A DNA stretch of 16,060 nt. Origin: Oscillospiraceae bacterium. Lineage in GTDB: Bacteria > Bacillota > Clostridia > Oscillospirales > Oscillospiraceae. The notes under the pieces were generated by a model. That model did not search any database and was not told where the DNA came from. It saw only the letters and a program-made list of their open reading frames with translations. The position numbers and the translations under genes were made by a program. This document shows, piece after piece, positions 1 to 7,178 of this stretch. Within the stretch, counting starts at the first letter, position 1, and each line of letters starts with the position of its first letter. The stretch is from assembly GCA_012513005.1 (NCBI GenBank), contig JAAZCZ010000104.1:1-16060 (forward strand), read 5' to 3'.

Positions 1-495
1 GTCTTTTACCTGCCCCGGGCGCAGGGAAATTACCATTTCGGCATAGTCTATCGGGTCTCCCAGACCGTAGATACAGGAGACCGAGGCTACTATTATGACA
101 TCACGGCGCTCGCCCAAGCTCGATGTTGCGCTGTGGCGCAGTCTCTCGATTTCGTCGTTTATTGAGCTGTCTTTTTCAATATATGTGTCGGTTGTGGGCA
201 TATATGCCTCGGGCTGGTAGTAGTCGTAGTATGACACAAAATATTCAACGGCATTTTCCGGAAAAAGCTCTTTTAGCTCCCCATAGAGCTGCCCTGCCAA
301 GGTCTTGTTGTGCGCAAGAACTAAGGTCGGCTTATTTACAGCGGCAATAATGTTTGCCATTGTAAATGTTTTGCCCGAGCCTGTTACGCCCAGCAGGCAC
401 TGGTGCTTATCTCCGTTATTTATGCCCTCAACAAGCGAGGCAATAGCCTCCGGCTGATCCCCGGAGGGTCCGTATTCGGAATGTAATTTGAACAT
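1..495 (-). CDS. uvrB: Excinuclease ABC subunit B (UvrB), N-terminal part, cut by window edge
   Basis: UvrB is the damage-verifying helicase-like subunit of nucleotide excision repair; it is loaded onto DNA by UvrA and recruits UvrC to incise. The frame is open from an ATG at 495 to the window edge, giving the first 165 codons of a protein that is usually about 660 residues. It begins MFKLHSEYGPSGDQPEAI, has the Walker A motif GVTGSGKT at residues 36-43, the LVLAHNKTLA motif, and the aromatic beta-hairpin start YYDYYQPEAYMP that clamps DNA. A purine-rich ribosome site (GAAGG) lies just upstream of the ATG. It follows the FAD-dependent dehydrogenase gene by 48 bases on the same strand, so the two are probably co-transcribed. 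The truncation is only the end of the window; the visible part is intact. The family assignment is very secure. Confidence 0.97.
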   Translation of the reverse strand, partial: MFKLHSEYGPSGDQPEAIASLVEGINNGDKHQCLLGVTGSGKTFTMANIIAAVNKPTLVLAHNKTLAGQLYGELKELFPENAVEYFVSYYDYYQPEAYMPTTDTYIEKDSSINDEIERLRHSATSSLGERRDVIIVASVSCIYGLGDPIDYAEMVISLRPGQVKD

Positions 496-543
496 TTGGC
501 CTTCTTTCCGAAGCGTGTTTTTATTTTCTCTTAGTCTGAATTG

Positions 544-1935
544 TTATACAAGCTCCCTGCCCATTAAAACGCCCATTGCGCTACTCATAATAAGCCCGCG
601 GGTCCAGCCCGAGGAGTCTCCCAAGCAGTGCAGACCCTCTACATTTGTTCTGAGTCTGTCATCCATCGAGACCTTGTTTGAATAGAATTTAAGCTCAGGT
701 GAATACAGCAGTGTCTCATACGAGGCAAATCCGGGCACAACCTCGTCCATGGCTTTAATAAAATTAATAATATTCATCATGGAGCGATAGGGCATGGCGG
801 CTGTTATATCGCCTGCTATCGCATCTCGCAAGGTGGGCTTAACATTGCTCTGGTCAAGCTCCTTTTGCCATGTTCTTTTGCCGTCTAAGATATCGCCGAA
901 TCTCTGCACAAGTATATGCCCGTTTGCCAGCATGTTTGTAAGCTCGCCCACCTTTTGAGCATAGGCAATCGGCTGGTTAAAGGGCACGGAGAAGTTGTGT
1001 GAGCATAAAATTGCAAGGTTTGTGTTGTCGCTCTTTGAGTCTTTATAGGCATGCCCGTTTACTACCGCCAAGTCGTTGTCGTAGTTTTCCTGCGAAACGA
1101 CACCGCCCGGGTTTTGGCAGAATGTGCGCACCTTGTTTTTGAAGGGTGCGGGGTAGCCTATGAGCTTTGACTCATATAAAACCTCGTTAACCTCTTCCAT
1201 TATCTCATTTCTAACCTCAACACGCACACCGATATCAACAGTGCTGGGCTGGTGCTCCACCCCATGCTCAGAGCAAATGCGCTCAAGCCAGTCAGCGCCT
1301 CGTCTGCCTGTAGCTACAACAGTGTGTGCGGCTCTTACCTCATCTGCTTTGCCCTTATGCTCAATATGCACGCCTAGGCACCTGCCGTTATCCATGATTA
1401 AATCGCTTGCCTCTGTGTTAAATAAAATCTCAACACCACTGTCTAAGAGGTGTTTTTGTATGCTGAGATAGATCTCATGTGCCTTTTCTGTGCCCATATG
1501 GCGTATGGGGCAGTCAACGAGCCTAAGCCCTGCTTTTATTGCCCTGGCTCTAATTTTGCGCACAGCTTCCGTGTTGCCGAGACCCTCTATATGTGTGTCT
1601 GCCCCGAATTTGAGGTAGATTGAGTCAGCGTAGTCTATTGTCTCCTGAGCCTTTCTCTCACCCACAAGATTCGGCAGATCTCCACCCACCTCGCAGGAAA
1701 GTGAGAGCTTGCCGTCTGAAAAGGCTCCGGCGCCGGAAAAGCCCGTTGTTATATGGCAGGAGGGTCTGCACTTGACGCAGACGCCTGTCTCCGCTTTTGG
1801 ACAGCGGCGGTTTTCTATAGCCATGCCCTTTTCTATCATCACTATCTTCTTTTTGCTGCCGAGATTTAGCATCTCAAGGGCAGTAAATATCCCCGCGGGT
1901 CCTGCTCCGACTATTACTACATCTGCTTTTATCAT
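544..1935 (-). CDS. FAD-dependent dehydrogenase, COG2509 family
   Basis: A 463-residue flavoprotein of the COG2509 type, a widespread Bacillota family whose substrate is not known. The N-terminal dinucleotide-binding motif VVIVGAGPAG (residues 6-15) and the C-terminal FAD-contact segment CLGDSSGWTRGLIMSSAMG mark a two-dinucleotide-binding-domain fold. Between them is a cysteine group, C45-x7-C53-x2-C56-x3-C60, followed by the family stretch GFSGAGAFSDGKLSLS. The four Cys could bind an Fe-S cluster or metal, but that is inference. An in-frame GTG lies three codons further upstream (1944), but it overlaps the GGAG ribosome site; the ATG at 1935 has that GGAG at 8 bases and is the better start. 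The gene has its own promoter at 1997-2025 and is followed by uvrB. No signal peptide is seen, so a cytoplasmic protein is expected. Confidence 0.88.
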   Translation of the reverse strand: MIKADVVIVGAGPAGIFTALEMLNLGSKKKIVMIEKGMAIENRRCPKAETGVCVKCRPSCHITTGFSGAGAFSDGKLSLSCEVGGDLPNLVGERKAQETIDYADSIYLKFGADTHIEGLGNTEAVRKIRARAIKAGLRLVDCPIRHMGTEKAHEIYLSIQKHLLDSGVEILFNTEASDLIMDNGRCLGVHIEHKGKADEVRAAHTVVATGRRGADWLERICSEHGVEHQPSTVDIGVRVEVRNEIMEEVNEVLYESKLIGYPAPFKNKVRTFCQNPGGVVSQENYDNDLAVVNGHAYKDSKSDNTNLAILCSHNFSVPFNQPIAYAQKVGELTNMLANGHILVQRFGDILDGKRTWQKELDQSNVKPTLRDAIAGDITAAMPYRSMMNIINFIKAMDEVVPGFASYETLLYSPELKFYSNKVSMDDRLRTNVEGLHCLGDSSGWTRGLIMSSAMGVLMGRELV

Positions 1936-1996
1936 AAATAGCACTCCAGTTTTTTAGCACTGCTATCTCGCAATGCGCATACTTTTACAATTTATT

Positions 1997-2025
1997 ATTA
2001 TATCACGCAGTATTGCTTAAATCAA
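1997..2025 (-). promoter_or_regulatory. Sigma-A-type promoter for the FAD dehydrogenase-uvrB unit
   Basis: On the minus strand TTGATT (2020-2025) and TATAAT (1997-2002) are separated by exactly 17 bases, and a TG one base before the -10 makes it an extended -10 as well. It sits about 60 bases upstream of the dehydrogenase start and just after the tRNA terminator. It is called from sequence match only. Confidence 0.8.
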
Positions 2026-2050
2026 TTTTATAAAACTGTAAAATAATAGG

Positions 2051-2085
2051 AAAAAGCCGCTTACACAAGATGTGTAAACGGCTTT
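2051..2085 (-). terminator. Rho-independent terminator after tRNA-Gly
   Basis: On the minus strand a hairpin with arms AAAGCCG (2079-2085, read in reverse) and CGGCTTT (2053-2059) continues inward as TTTACACA / TGTGTAA with one base mismatch or bulge and a short loop, followed by a run of T. It begins at the last base of the encoded CCA end of the tRNA, so it would stop tRNA transcription and also any readthrough from the upstream five-gene run. Confidence 0.85.
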
Positions 2086-2160
2086 GGAGCGGGCAACGAG
2101 GCTCGAACTCGCTACCTCCACCTTGGCAAGGTGGCGCTCTACCGGATGAGCTATGCCCGC
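2085..2160 (-). tRNA. tRNA-Gly(GCC), CCA end encoded
   Basis: A 76-base minus-strand cloverleaf. The acceptor stem is GCGGGCA / TGCCCGC, the D arm GCTC-ATCCGGTA-GAGC, the anticodon arm CCACC-TTGCCAA-GGTGG with anticodon GCC, the variable loop AGGTA, and the T arm GCGAG-TTCGAGC-CTCGT with one G-U pair. The discriminator base is U, as usual for bacterial glycine tRNAs, and the CCA end is encoded (2085-2087). It decodes GGC and GGT. It has its own promoter and terminator. Confidence 0.97.
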
Positions 2161-2176
2161 AGGATAAAGCCCTCGT

Positions 2177-2205
2177 ATATTAGCATATTTTGGCTTATTT
2201 TTCAA
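2177..2205 (-). promoter_or_regulatory. Promoter of tRNA-Gly
   Basis: On the minus strand TTGAAA (2200-2205) and TAATAT (2177-2182) are separated by 17 bases and end 16 bases before the first base of the tRNA. The whole promoter is enclosed by an inverted repeat (AAGCCCT / AGGGCTT at 2205-2211 and 2167-2173). It starts only 18 bases after the stop codon of the upstream lipoprotein gene, with no terminator visible between them. Confidence 0.82.
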
Positions 2206-2223
2206 GGGCTTAATTTTTTGCTG

Positions 2224-3309
2224 CTATTTGCTATCTGATGTCGGGTAATCCTGGTAATCCCACCAATATTCGTTGCGCATTGCGGTATCCGGCACCAAAA
2301 ACGGACCTGCGCCCTTTTCGGCTACCCTTGCAATATCTGCATGAACATAGGTGCCGCCTATTTTTACTATATTCCAATAGTGCTGCTGCTTATTATATCT
2401 GCCCTCAACTACAACGCATTCGAGCATCGCCTCGTCACAAAGCGCCTTAAATGCAAGGGCTATGCCCTCGCTGTCTGCCTTGCCGTCAATTAATGCTGAC
2501 CATGCTGTTTTGGGACCATCTTTTTCGTAGGCGCAGGCTGAAATTAAATAGTTTAATAGCCCCTGCGCTCTGGCTCTGTCTTCAAGCGCAAGCACTTCGG
2601 AAGCTGCCTTTTTGGCCTTTTCTGCCAGGGTTTTCTGCATGCCTATTATTTTTGCAGCTGCACCGCCGTAGTCAAATGTCATCTCGTAGATTCTGGAATT
2701 ACCGCTGCCTGAATATACTGTTATATCTGCCTTGGGCTGCTTAATTAGTATCAGCGGCTCTTTTAGATACTGCTCTTTAATGAGCTTTTCTATTCCGCGC
2801 TCGTCTAAGGCTGAGTTATTCGCCATTATTACTACATGGGGCGTAAGGCCAAGTAGCGCGCGGCTGAGCTCTTCCTTAACTCCCCCCGCTGTGGCGACTG
2901 AAATAATATCCGAAACTTCCTCGGCTGTTTTTTTATAGGAGATGAAAATTGTGGCGTCGTAGTATGCCACTATTCTGTCGAGGTCGTAGGATATGTAGTC
3001 TACACTGTAGGCGCCTAAGAGCGAATTTGTACTAACTTCCCTGCACGCTGCCGCTATATCCCTATTTATATCGCCCGAATAGGTTCTAAGGTCAATGCTG
3101 CCGCCCTCTGCATGCTCTGTTATTAGTCTTGTTATTGCAAGCTTTAGCTCTAAGTAGTTATTTGCCTGCATAAACTTATCTGCCTCAATTTCCTTGGGCG
3201 TGTCTACTATGTCTTTAACTGATATGTAATCCTTGTTGAAAACAGACGCACAGGCAGAAAGCTGCAGCATCAGTGCAACCAATATGAGTATAAAAATTGC
3301 TTTTTTCAT
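2224..3309 (-). CDS. Lipoprotein with transglutaminase-like domain, catalytic Cys apparently replaced by Ser
   Basis: A 361-residue protein beginning with a lipoprotein signal: two Lys, a hydrophobic stretch and the lipobox LSAC with Cys20, so it should be anchored outside the cell membrane. Residues 30-230 match nothing I recognise. The C-terminal part (about 245-330) resembles the transglutaminase-like/cysteine protease fold of bacterial surface proteins: LAFKALCDEAMLECVVVEG, then QHYWNIVKIGGTYVHADIA. In that fold the catalytic residues are Cys, His and Asp. Here His310 (HYWN) and Asp325 (HADIA) are present, but the position expected for Cys (usually in a C-x-GYA motif) reads SEGIA with Ser280. 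It may therefore be non-catalytic. It is the last gene of a five-gene run, 29 bases after the LUD gene, with an AAGGAG ribosome site. The fold call is from motif memory, not a search. Confidence 0.75.
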   Translation of the reverse strand: MKKAIFILILVALMLQLSACASVFNKDYISVKDIVDTPKEIEADKFMQANNYLELKLAITRLITEHAEGGSIDLRTYSGDINRDIAAACREVSTNSLLGAYSVDYISYDLDRIVAYYDATIFISYKKTAEEVSDIISVATAGGVKEELSRALLGLTPHVVIMANNSALDERGIEKLIKEQYLKEPLILIKQPKADITVYSGSGNSRIYEMTFDYGGAAAKIIGMQKTLAEKAKKAASEVLALEDRARAQGLLNYLISACAYEKDGPKTAWSALIDGKADSEGIALAFKALCDEAMLECVVVEGRYNKQQHYWNIVKIGGTYVHADIARVAEKGAGPFLVPDTAMRNEYWWDYQDYPTSDSK

Positions 3310-3338
3310 ACTGCCTGTGCTCCTTCTATCTTAATATT

Positions 3339-3935
3339 TTAGTAGCCGAGCTCCTCGCCTATGATTATTACGCGCACCCGCTGCCCGCTACATGGCTGCA
3401 TCTGGATTGTCATGCCGCGGCAGATGCGCTTTTCGCTTCTGCAGTCATAGCATTTTAGCTCGCCCGTGACGCAGGGGGTGTCTAGATTAAATCTTCTGGC
3501 ATTAAGCGGAGCTGCCACATTTCTGGCTCTGAATATTGCCGATTCTAAGTCGGGCATTATCTTGTTTACACCGGAGACTATTATTACCTCTTTGTGCCCG
3601 TAGAGCGTGGATGCTAATCTGTTGCCGTTGCCGTCTATATTCACTATTTCGCCTGTTTCGGCTATGCCGTTTGCGCTGCAAATATAAACTTCCGCTATAG
3701 CTGCCTTAGCTCTTGCCTCATTGGGCTCCTGCTTCCAGTGCCATGCTAAGTCGCTTTCGCCCTGCAGTGCCTCGTAGATGCCGAGGGCTTCTACTGTTCT
3801 GCTACCGCCTATACCTACACTCTTGCCGGAAAGCTCGTTTATCAGATATTCCGCTGCCTTACTTGCCTCTTCAAAATACAAATACTCAAATCCGCGTGAT
3901 TTCAGGTTCTTTTCCAATTTTGCTATGTCTGCCAT
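3339..3935 (-). CDS. LUD-domain protein (lactate utilisation LutC/YkgG-like)
   Basis: A 198-residue protein of the LUD (DUF162) family, whose best-known members, LutB and LutC, take part in lactate oxidation. Family features seen are GIGGSRTVEALG (residues 41-52), CSANGIAETGEIVNIDGNGNR (86-106) and VSGVNKI. Near the C-terminus is a cysteine group C155-x6-C162-x2-C165-x6-C172 typical of stand-alone members of this family and possibly metal-binding. No lutA or lutB partner is visible in the window, so a role in lactate use is not supported by context; it may be one of the orphan LUD proteins common in Clostridia. It lies between yitT (36 bases upstream) and the lipoprotein gene (29 bases downstream), probably in one transcript. 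A GAGGG-type ribosome site precedes the ATG. Confidence 0.88.
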   Translation of the reverse strand: MADIAKLEKNLKSRGFEYLYFEEASKAAEYLINELSGKSVGIGGSRTVEALGIYEALQGESDLAWHWKQEPNEARAKAAIAEVYICSANGIAETGEIVNIDGNGNRLASTLYGHKEVIIVSGVNKIMPDLESAIFRARNVAAPLNARRFNLDTPCVTGELKCYDCRSEKRICRGMTIQMQPCSGQRVRVIIIGEELGY

Positions 3936-3971
3936 TTTTACCGCCCTCTCTTGTTATTATATTTTCTTATT

Positions 3972-4838
3972 CTATCTGTCGTCTGTTATGTCGGAAAAAC
4001 CGTCTCCGAACACATCTTTTGCTGCTGTTACTATCATAAAGGCTGTGGGGTCTGTTTCTCTGATTATCCGCCGCACATCGGCTATTTGATGTCTTTTTAT
4101 TACACAGAAAATAACTCGCTTAGGGTCACCCGTGTAGGCTCCTTCGCCGTGCAGAATTGTGACACCGCGGTCAAGCTCGCTTGTTATTCTGTCTTTTATC
4201 GTGTCGCTTAAATCGCTGACTATATAGCAGACCTTTGATGTGTATATACCGTATAAAACTGTGTCTAATGCCTGTGCTGTTATGAACATGCCGACTATTG
4301 CATACATGGCAGCTTCGTATTTTTTGAACACTATCGCAAAGGTTGTGATAACAACAGCATCCATTATAAGGATAATTGTGCCCATGTTTATGTGCTGTCT
4401 TTTAGCTCTTATGAGCTTAGCCGCTATGTCAACTCCGCCCGTTGTGGCGCCTGTTAGGTAGATAAGCCCCATGCCGACTCCCATAAAAAGTCCGCCGTAG
4501 ATACTTGCCAAAAGATAGTTGCTTGTGAGATTTATCGGCAGGGTTGCTATAAAGTCTACCAGCATAGATGAAAGAGTCATGGCGGCTCCCGAGCCAATCA
4601 GCACCTTTAAGCCGAAATGCCGCCACGCAATAATAAAAAGCGGGATATTAAGTGCCACTATAAGCATGCCGACGGGTATTTGGGTCAGGTAGTTTATAAT
4701 CATGGCAACGCCTGTAACGCCGCCTGTTATTATGTCGTTTCTGTAGAAAAATATCTGAAATCCGGCAGCGTATAGGGCTGAGCCTATCGCTATTAAGACT
4801 ACATCTTTGAGTGTTTCTCTAATGAATTTTTTTGACAT
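3972..4838 (-). CDS. YitT-family membrane protein (DUF161 plus DUF2179)
   Basis: A 288-residue membrane protein of the YitT/UPF0750 family, of unknown transport or sensory role. The N-terminal two thirds contain five or six hydrophobic segments and the conserved family stretches YRNDIITGGVTGVAMI and YLTGATTGGVDIAAKLI. The C-terminal 80 or so residues form the soluble DUF2179 domain (RGVTILHGEGAYTGDPKRVIFCVIKRHQ), expected in the cytoplasm. Length is normal for the family. It follows parC by 42 bases and precedes the LUD gene by 36 bases. A GGGGA ribosome site lies 5 bases before the ATG. The family is secure; the function is not known. Confidence 0.93.
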   Translation of the reverse strand: MSKKFIRETLKDVVLIAIGSALYAAGFQIFFYRNDIITGGVTGVAMIINYLTQIPVGMLIVALNIPLFIIAWRHFGLKVLIGSGAAMTLSSMLVDFIATLPINLTSNYLLASIYGGLFMGVGMGLIYLTGATTGGVDIAAKLIRAKRQHINMGTIILIMDAVVITTFAIVFKKYEAAMYAIVGMFITAQALDTVLYGIYTSKVCYIVSDLSDTIKDRITSELDRGVTILHGEGAYTGDPKRVIFCVIKRHQIADVRRIIRETDPTAFMIVTAAKDVFGDGFSDITDDR

Positions 4839-4880
4839 AATATTCCCCGTTTTCCAAATATAAGTTGTTTCAAAACTGCA

Positions 4881-7124
4881 TCAGTCGAGCATCGAGAGCT
4901 GTTTTTCGCCTCTGTCGTCTTCTGTGAGAATGGCGCCTCGGGCAGGCAGACTGCGTGCTCTGTATCTTGCCTGGTTTTTGATTGCAGTTTCCGTGAGCAG
5001 GTAGGCGCCTTTTAGTCTGTGCTTTGCCTTGATGCTCATTACATTAACACCCTGAGTAGTTCTCGATACCTTCGGCGCTAATAGCGCGCTGTTTATTATA
5101 AGCGCTCGCTCCTCTGAGGATATCATTGCAAACTGCATTTCCTCGGTGAGCTTCATGACTTTTATCAGGCGGCTTTTATCTGAATATGCGTTCATGAGCT
5201 TTCGCCTGTTGTTCTTGGTTTCGTAGGCTACTGCGCCGAATCTCGCCACCTTGCCGTTTTCATAGAACAGCAAGAGATCTCCGCTGTAATCTGTTATATA
5301 GATTACCTGCAATACAGACTCGCCCTCGTCCATCTCCAGCTCTGAAGGCAGGTATGTGCCGAGCAGAGATGCCTTTGTTTCCTCAATTTCCGAGAGCTTA
5401 AGCTTATATACCTGCTGTTTATCAGAAAACACCAGAAGCTCTGCCCTGTTTGTGCCCTCGCAGGAAAAGGCTAAGCTATCCCCGTCTTTATATTTTTGTT
5501 CTCCGCTCATTCTGAGTGAGAGCGGGGTTATCTTTTTTAAATAGCCCTCACGGGAGACAAAAACATGCACAGGATAGTCAGGAATTTCCTCCTGCTCGTC
5601 CTCTGCCTCGTCTTCACCGGCATAGACTATCTCTGTTTTTCTGGGGCTGCCGTGCTGCTTTATTACCTCTGTGAGCTCTTTTATTATGACATTTCTGATT
5701 TTTTTCCTGTTTTTAAGAAGGTCGGTGAGTTCAGCAATAGCGGCTCGCAGCTCGTCTAACTCTTTTGTGCGTTTTAGTATGTATTCCTTGTTTATGTTGC
5801 GCAGCTTAATTTCGGCGATATACTCAGCTTGGATTTTATCTATGCCGAAGCCCGCCATTAGGTTGGGGATAACATCCGCTTCCCGCTCGGTTTTTCTTAT
5901 TATTTCGATTGCCTTGTCGATATCTAAAAGGATTTTTTCAAGACCCAATAACAGATGCAGTTTTTCCTGCTTTTTTGTTAGGTCAAAATATGTTCTGCGC
6001 TTGACGCAAGCCTCACGCCACGCTGTCCACTCATCGAAAATCTCCAAAATCCCCATTACCTTGGGGTGACCTTCTATTAAGATGTTGAAGTTGCAGAAAA
6101 AGCTGTCCATTAAGGGGGTTGCCCTAAAAAGCTTCTGCATGAGCTTATCCGGGTCTGTGCCTCTTTTTAGGTCAAGTGTGAGTTTAAGTCCGCCTAAGTC
6201 TGTTTCGTCTCGGGCATCTGAAATTTCTTTTAGCTTTCCGTTTTTGACCATGTCGGAGAGCTTGTCCATTATGACTTCTATATTGGTTGTATAGGGAATT
6301 TCATAGATTTCTATTATATTGAGCTTGCTTATGTATCTCCATTTTGCACGCAGCTTAATTGCGCCTCTGCCGGTTTCATAGACCTCATCTATTGCAGATG
6401 CGTCCATAATTACCTCGCCGCCTGTCGGAAAATCAGGGGCGGGCAGGGTGCTTTTTACATTGTGGTCCGGATCACGCAGCAGCGCAATGGCAGTTTCGCA
6501 GACCTCTGTTATGTTGAAGCTGCATATTGAGCTTGCCATTCCTACAGCAATGCCCACATTGGGCGACACTAAAATGTTGGGAAAGCTCGTAGGCAGCAAA
6601 ACAGGCTCTTTCATGCTGCCGTCGTAGTTGTCTGCCATATCTACGGTGTCTTTGTCTATGTCTCCGAACACCTCTTTGCAAATCGCTGAGAGCTTTGCCT
6701 CTGTGTATCTTGATGCGGCGTATGCCATGTCTCTTGAATAGACCTTGCCGAAGTTGCCCTTTGAATCCACAAAGGGGCACAACAGTGCCTCGTAGCCCTT
6801 TGAGAGTCTGACCATTGTTTCGTATATTGATGCCTCGCCGTGGGGGTTTAGTCGCATTGTCTGCCCCACTATGTTGGCAGACTTTGTTCTTGCCCCTGTG
6901 AGCAGATTCATCTTATACATCGTGTACAGAAGCTTTCTGTGTGAGGGCTTAAAGCCGTCTATCTCCGGAATTGCCCTTGATACTATTACGCTCATTGCAT
7001 AGGGCATGTAGTTAGATTCAAGCGTCTCCGTTATAGGCTGCTCTAATACCTCGCTACGTAGCCCCACAACATTATCGGGCATAGCCTCTGCTACCACCGG
7101 TTTTTCTTTTTTCTTTCGCGCCAT
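4881..7124 (-). CDS. parC: Type II DNA topoisomerase subunit A, ParC/GyrA family (probable topoisomerase IV)
   Basis: A 747-residue A subunit that would cut and religate double-stranded DNA with the ParE-like product of the gene 54 bases upstream, for decatenation or supercoil relaxation. The catalytic Tyr140 lies in ASRYTEAKLS, with Arg139 before it. The helix region NPHGEASIYETMVRL (residues 93-107) corresponds to the quinolone-resistance region of GyrA; Ala98 stands where most enzymes have Ser (E. coli GyrA Ser83) and Glu102 replaces Asp87. The segment VGMASSICSFN differs from the usual VGMAT-IPPHN but keeps the Ile that bends DNA. An acidic linker (about 503-515) leads to a short C-terminal beta-pinwheel region. 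I see no GyrA-box, the QRRGGKG-like motif needed for DNA wrapping, which favours topoisomerase IV over gyrase. A GGGAG ribosome site lies 13 bases before the ATG, a long spacing. Confidence 0.93.
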   Translation of the reverse strand: MARKKKEKPVVAEAMPDNVVGLRSEVLEQPITETLESNYMPYAMSVIVSRAIPEIDGFKPSHRKLLYTMYKMNLLTGARTKSANIVGQTMRLNPHGEASIYETMVRLSKGYEALLCPFVDSKGNFGKVYSRDMAYAASRYTEAKLSAICKEVFGDIDKDTVDMADNYDGSMKEPVLLPTSFPNILVSPNVGIAVGMASSICSFNITEVCETAIALLRDPDHNVKSTLPAPDFPTGGEVIMDASAIDEVYETGRGAIKLRAKWRYISKLNIIEIYEIPYTTNIEVIMDKLSDMVKNGKLKEISDARDETDLGGLKLTLDLKRGTDPDKLMQKLFRATPLMDSFFCNFNILIEGHPKVMGILEIFDEWTAWREACVKRRTYFDLTKKQEKLHLLLGLEKILLDIDKAIEIIRKTEREADVIPNLMAGFGIDKIQAEYIAEIKLRNINKEYILKRTKELDELRAAIAELTDLLKNRKKIRNVIIKELTEVIKQHGSPRKTEIVYAGEDEAEDEQEEIPDYPVHVFVSREGYLKKITPLSLRMSGEQKYKDGDSLAFSCEGTNRAELLVFSDKQQVYKLKLSEIEETKASLLGTYLPSELEMDEGESVLQVIYITDYSGDLLLFYENGKVARFGAVAYETKNNRRKLMNAYSDKSRLIKVMKLTEEMQFAMISSEERALIINSALLAPKVSRTTQGVNVMSIKAKHRLKGAYLLTETAIKNQARYRARSLPARGAILTEDDRGEKQLSMLD

Positions 7125-7178
7125 ATATTTATAATCGCTCCCGCATTTTTATTTTGATATCAGGTTTTAGTACAAATT

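Noticed and set aside
2017..2205. A 62-residue minus-strand frame across the tRNA region
   Set aside because: It runs through the tRNA-Gly, its promoter and its terminator; the peptide with HPVERHLAKVEVASSSLVARS is the familiar false translation of a tRNA gene.
3713..4211. Three overlapping plus-strand frames opposite the LUD and yitT genes
   Set aside because: They lie antisense to two recognised genes, overlap one another and have no plausible start signals.
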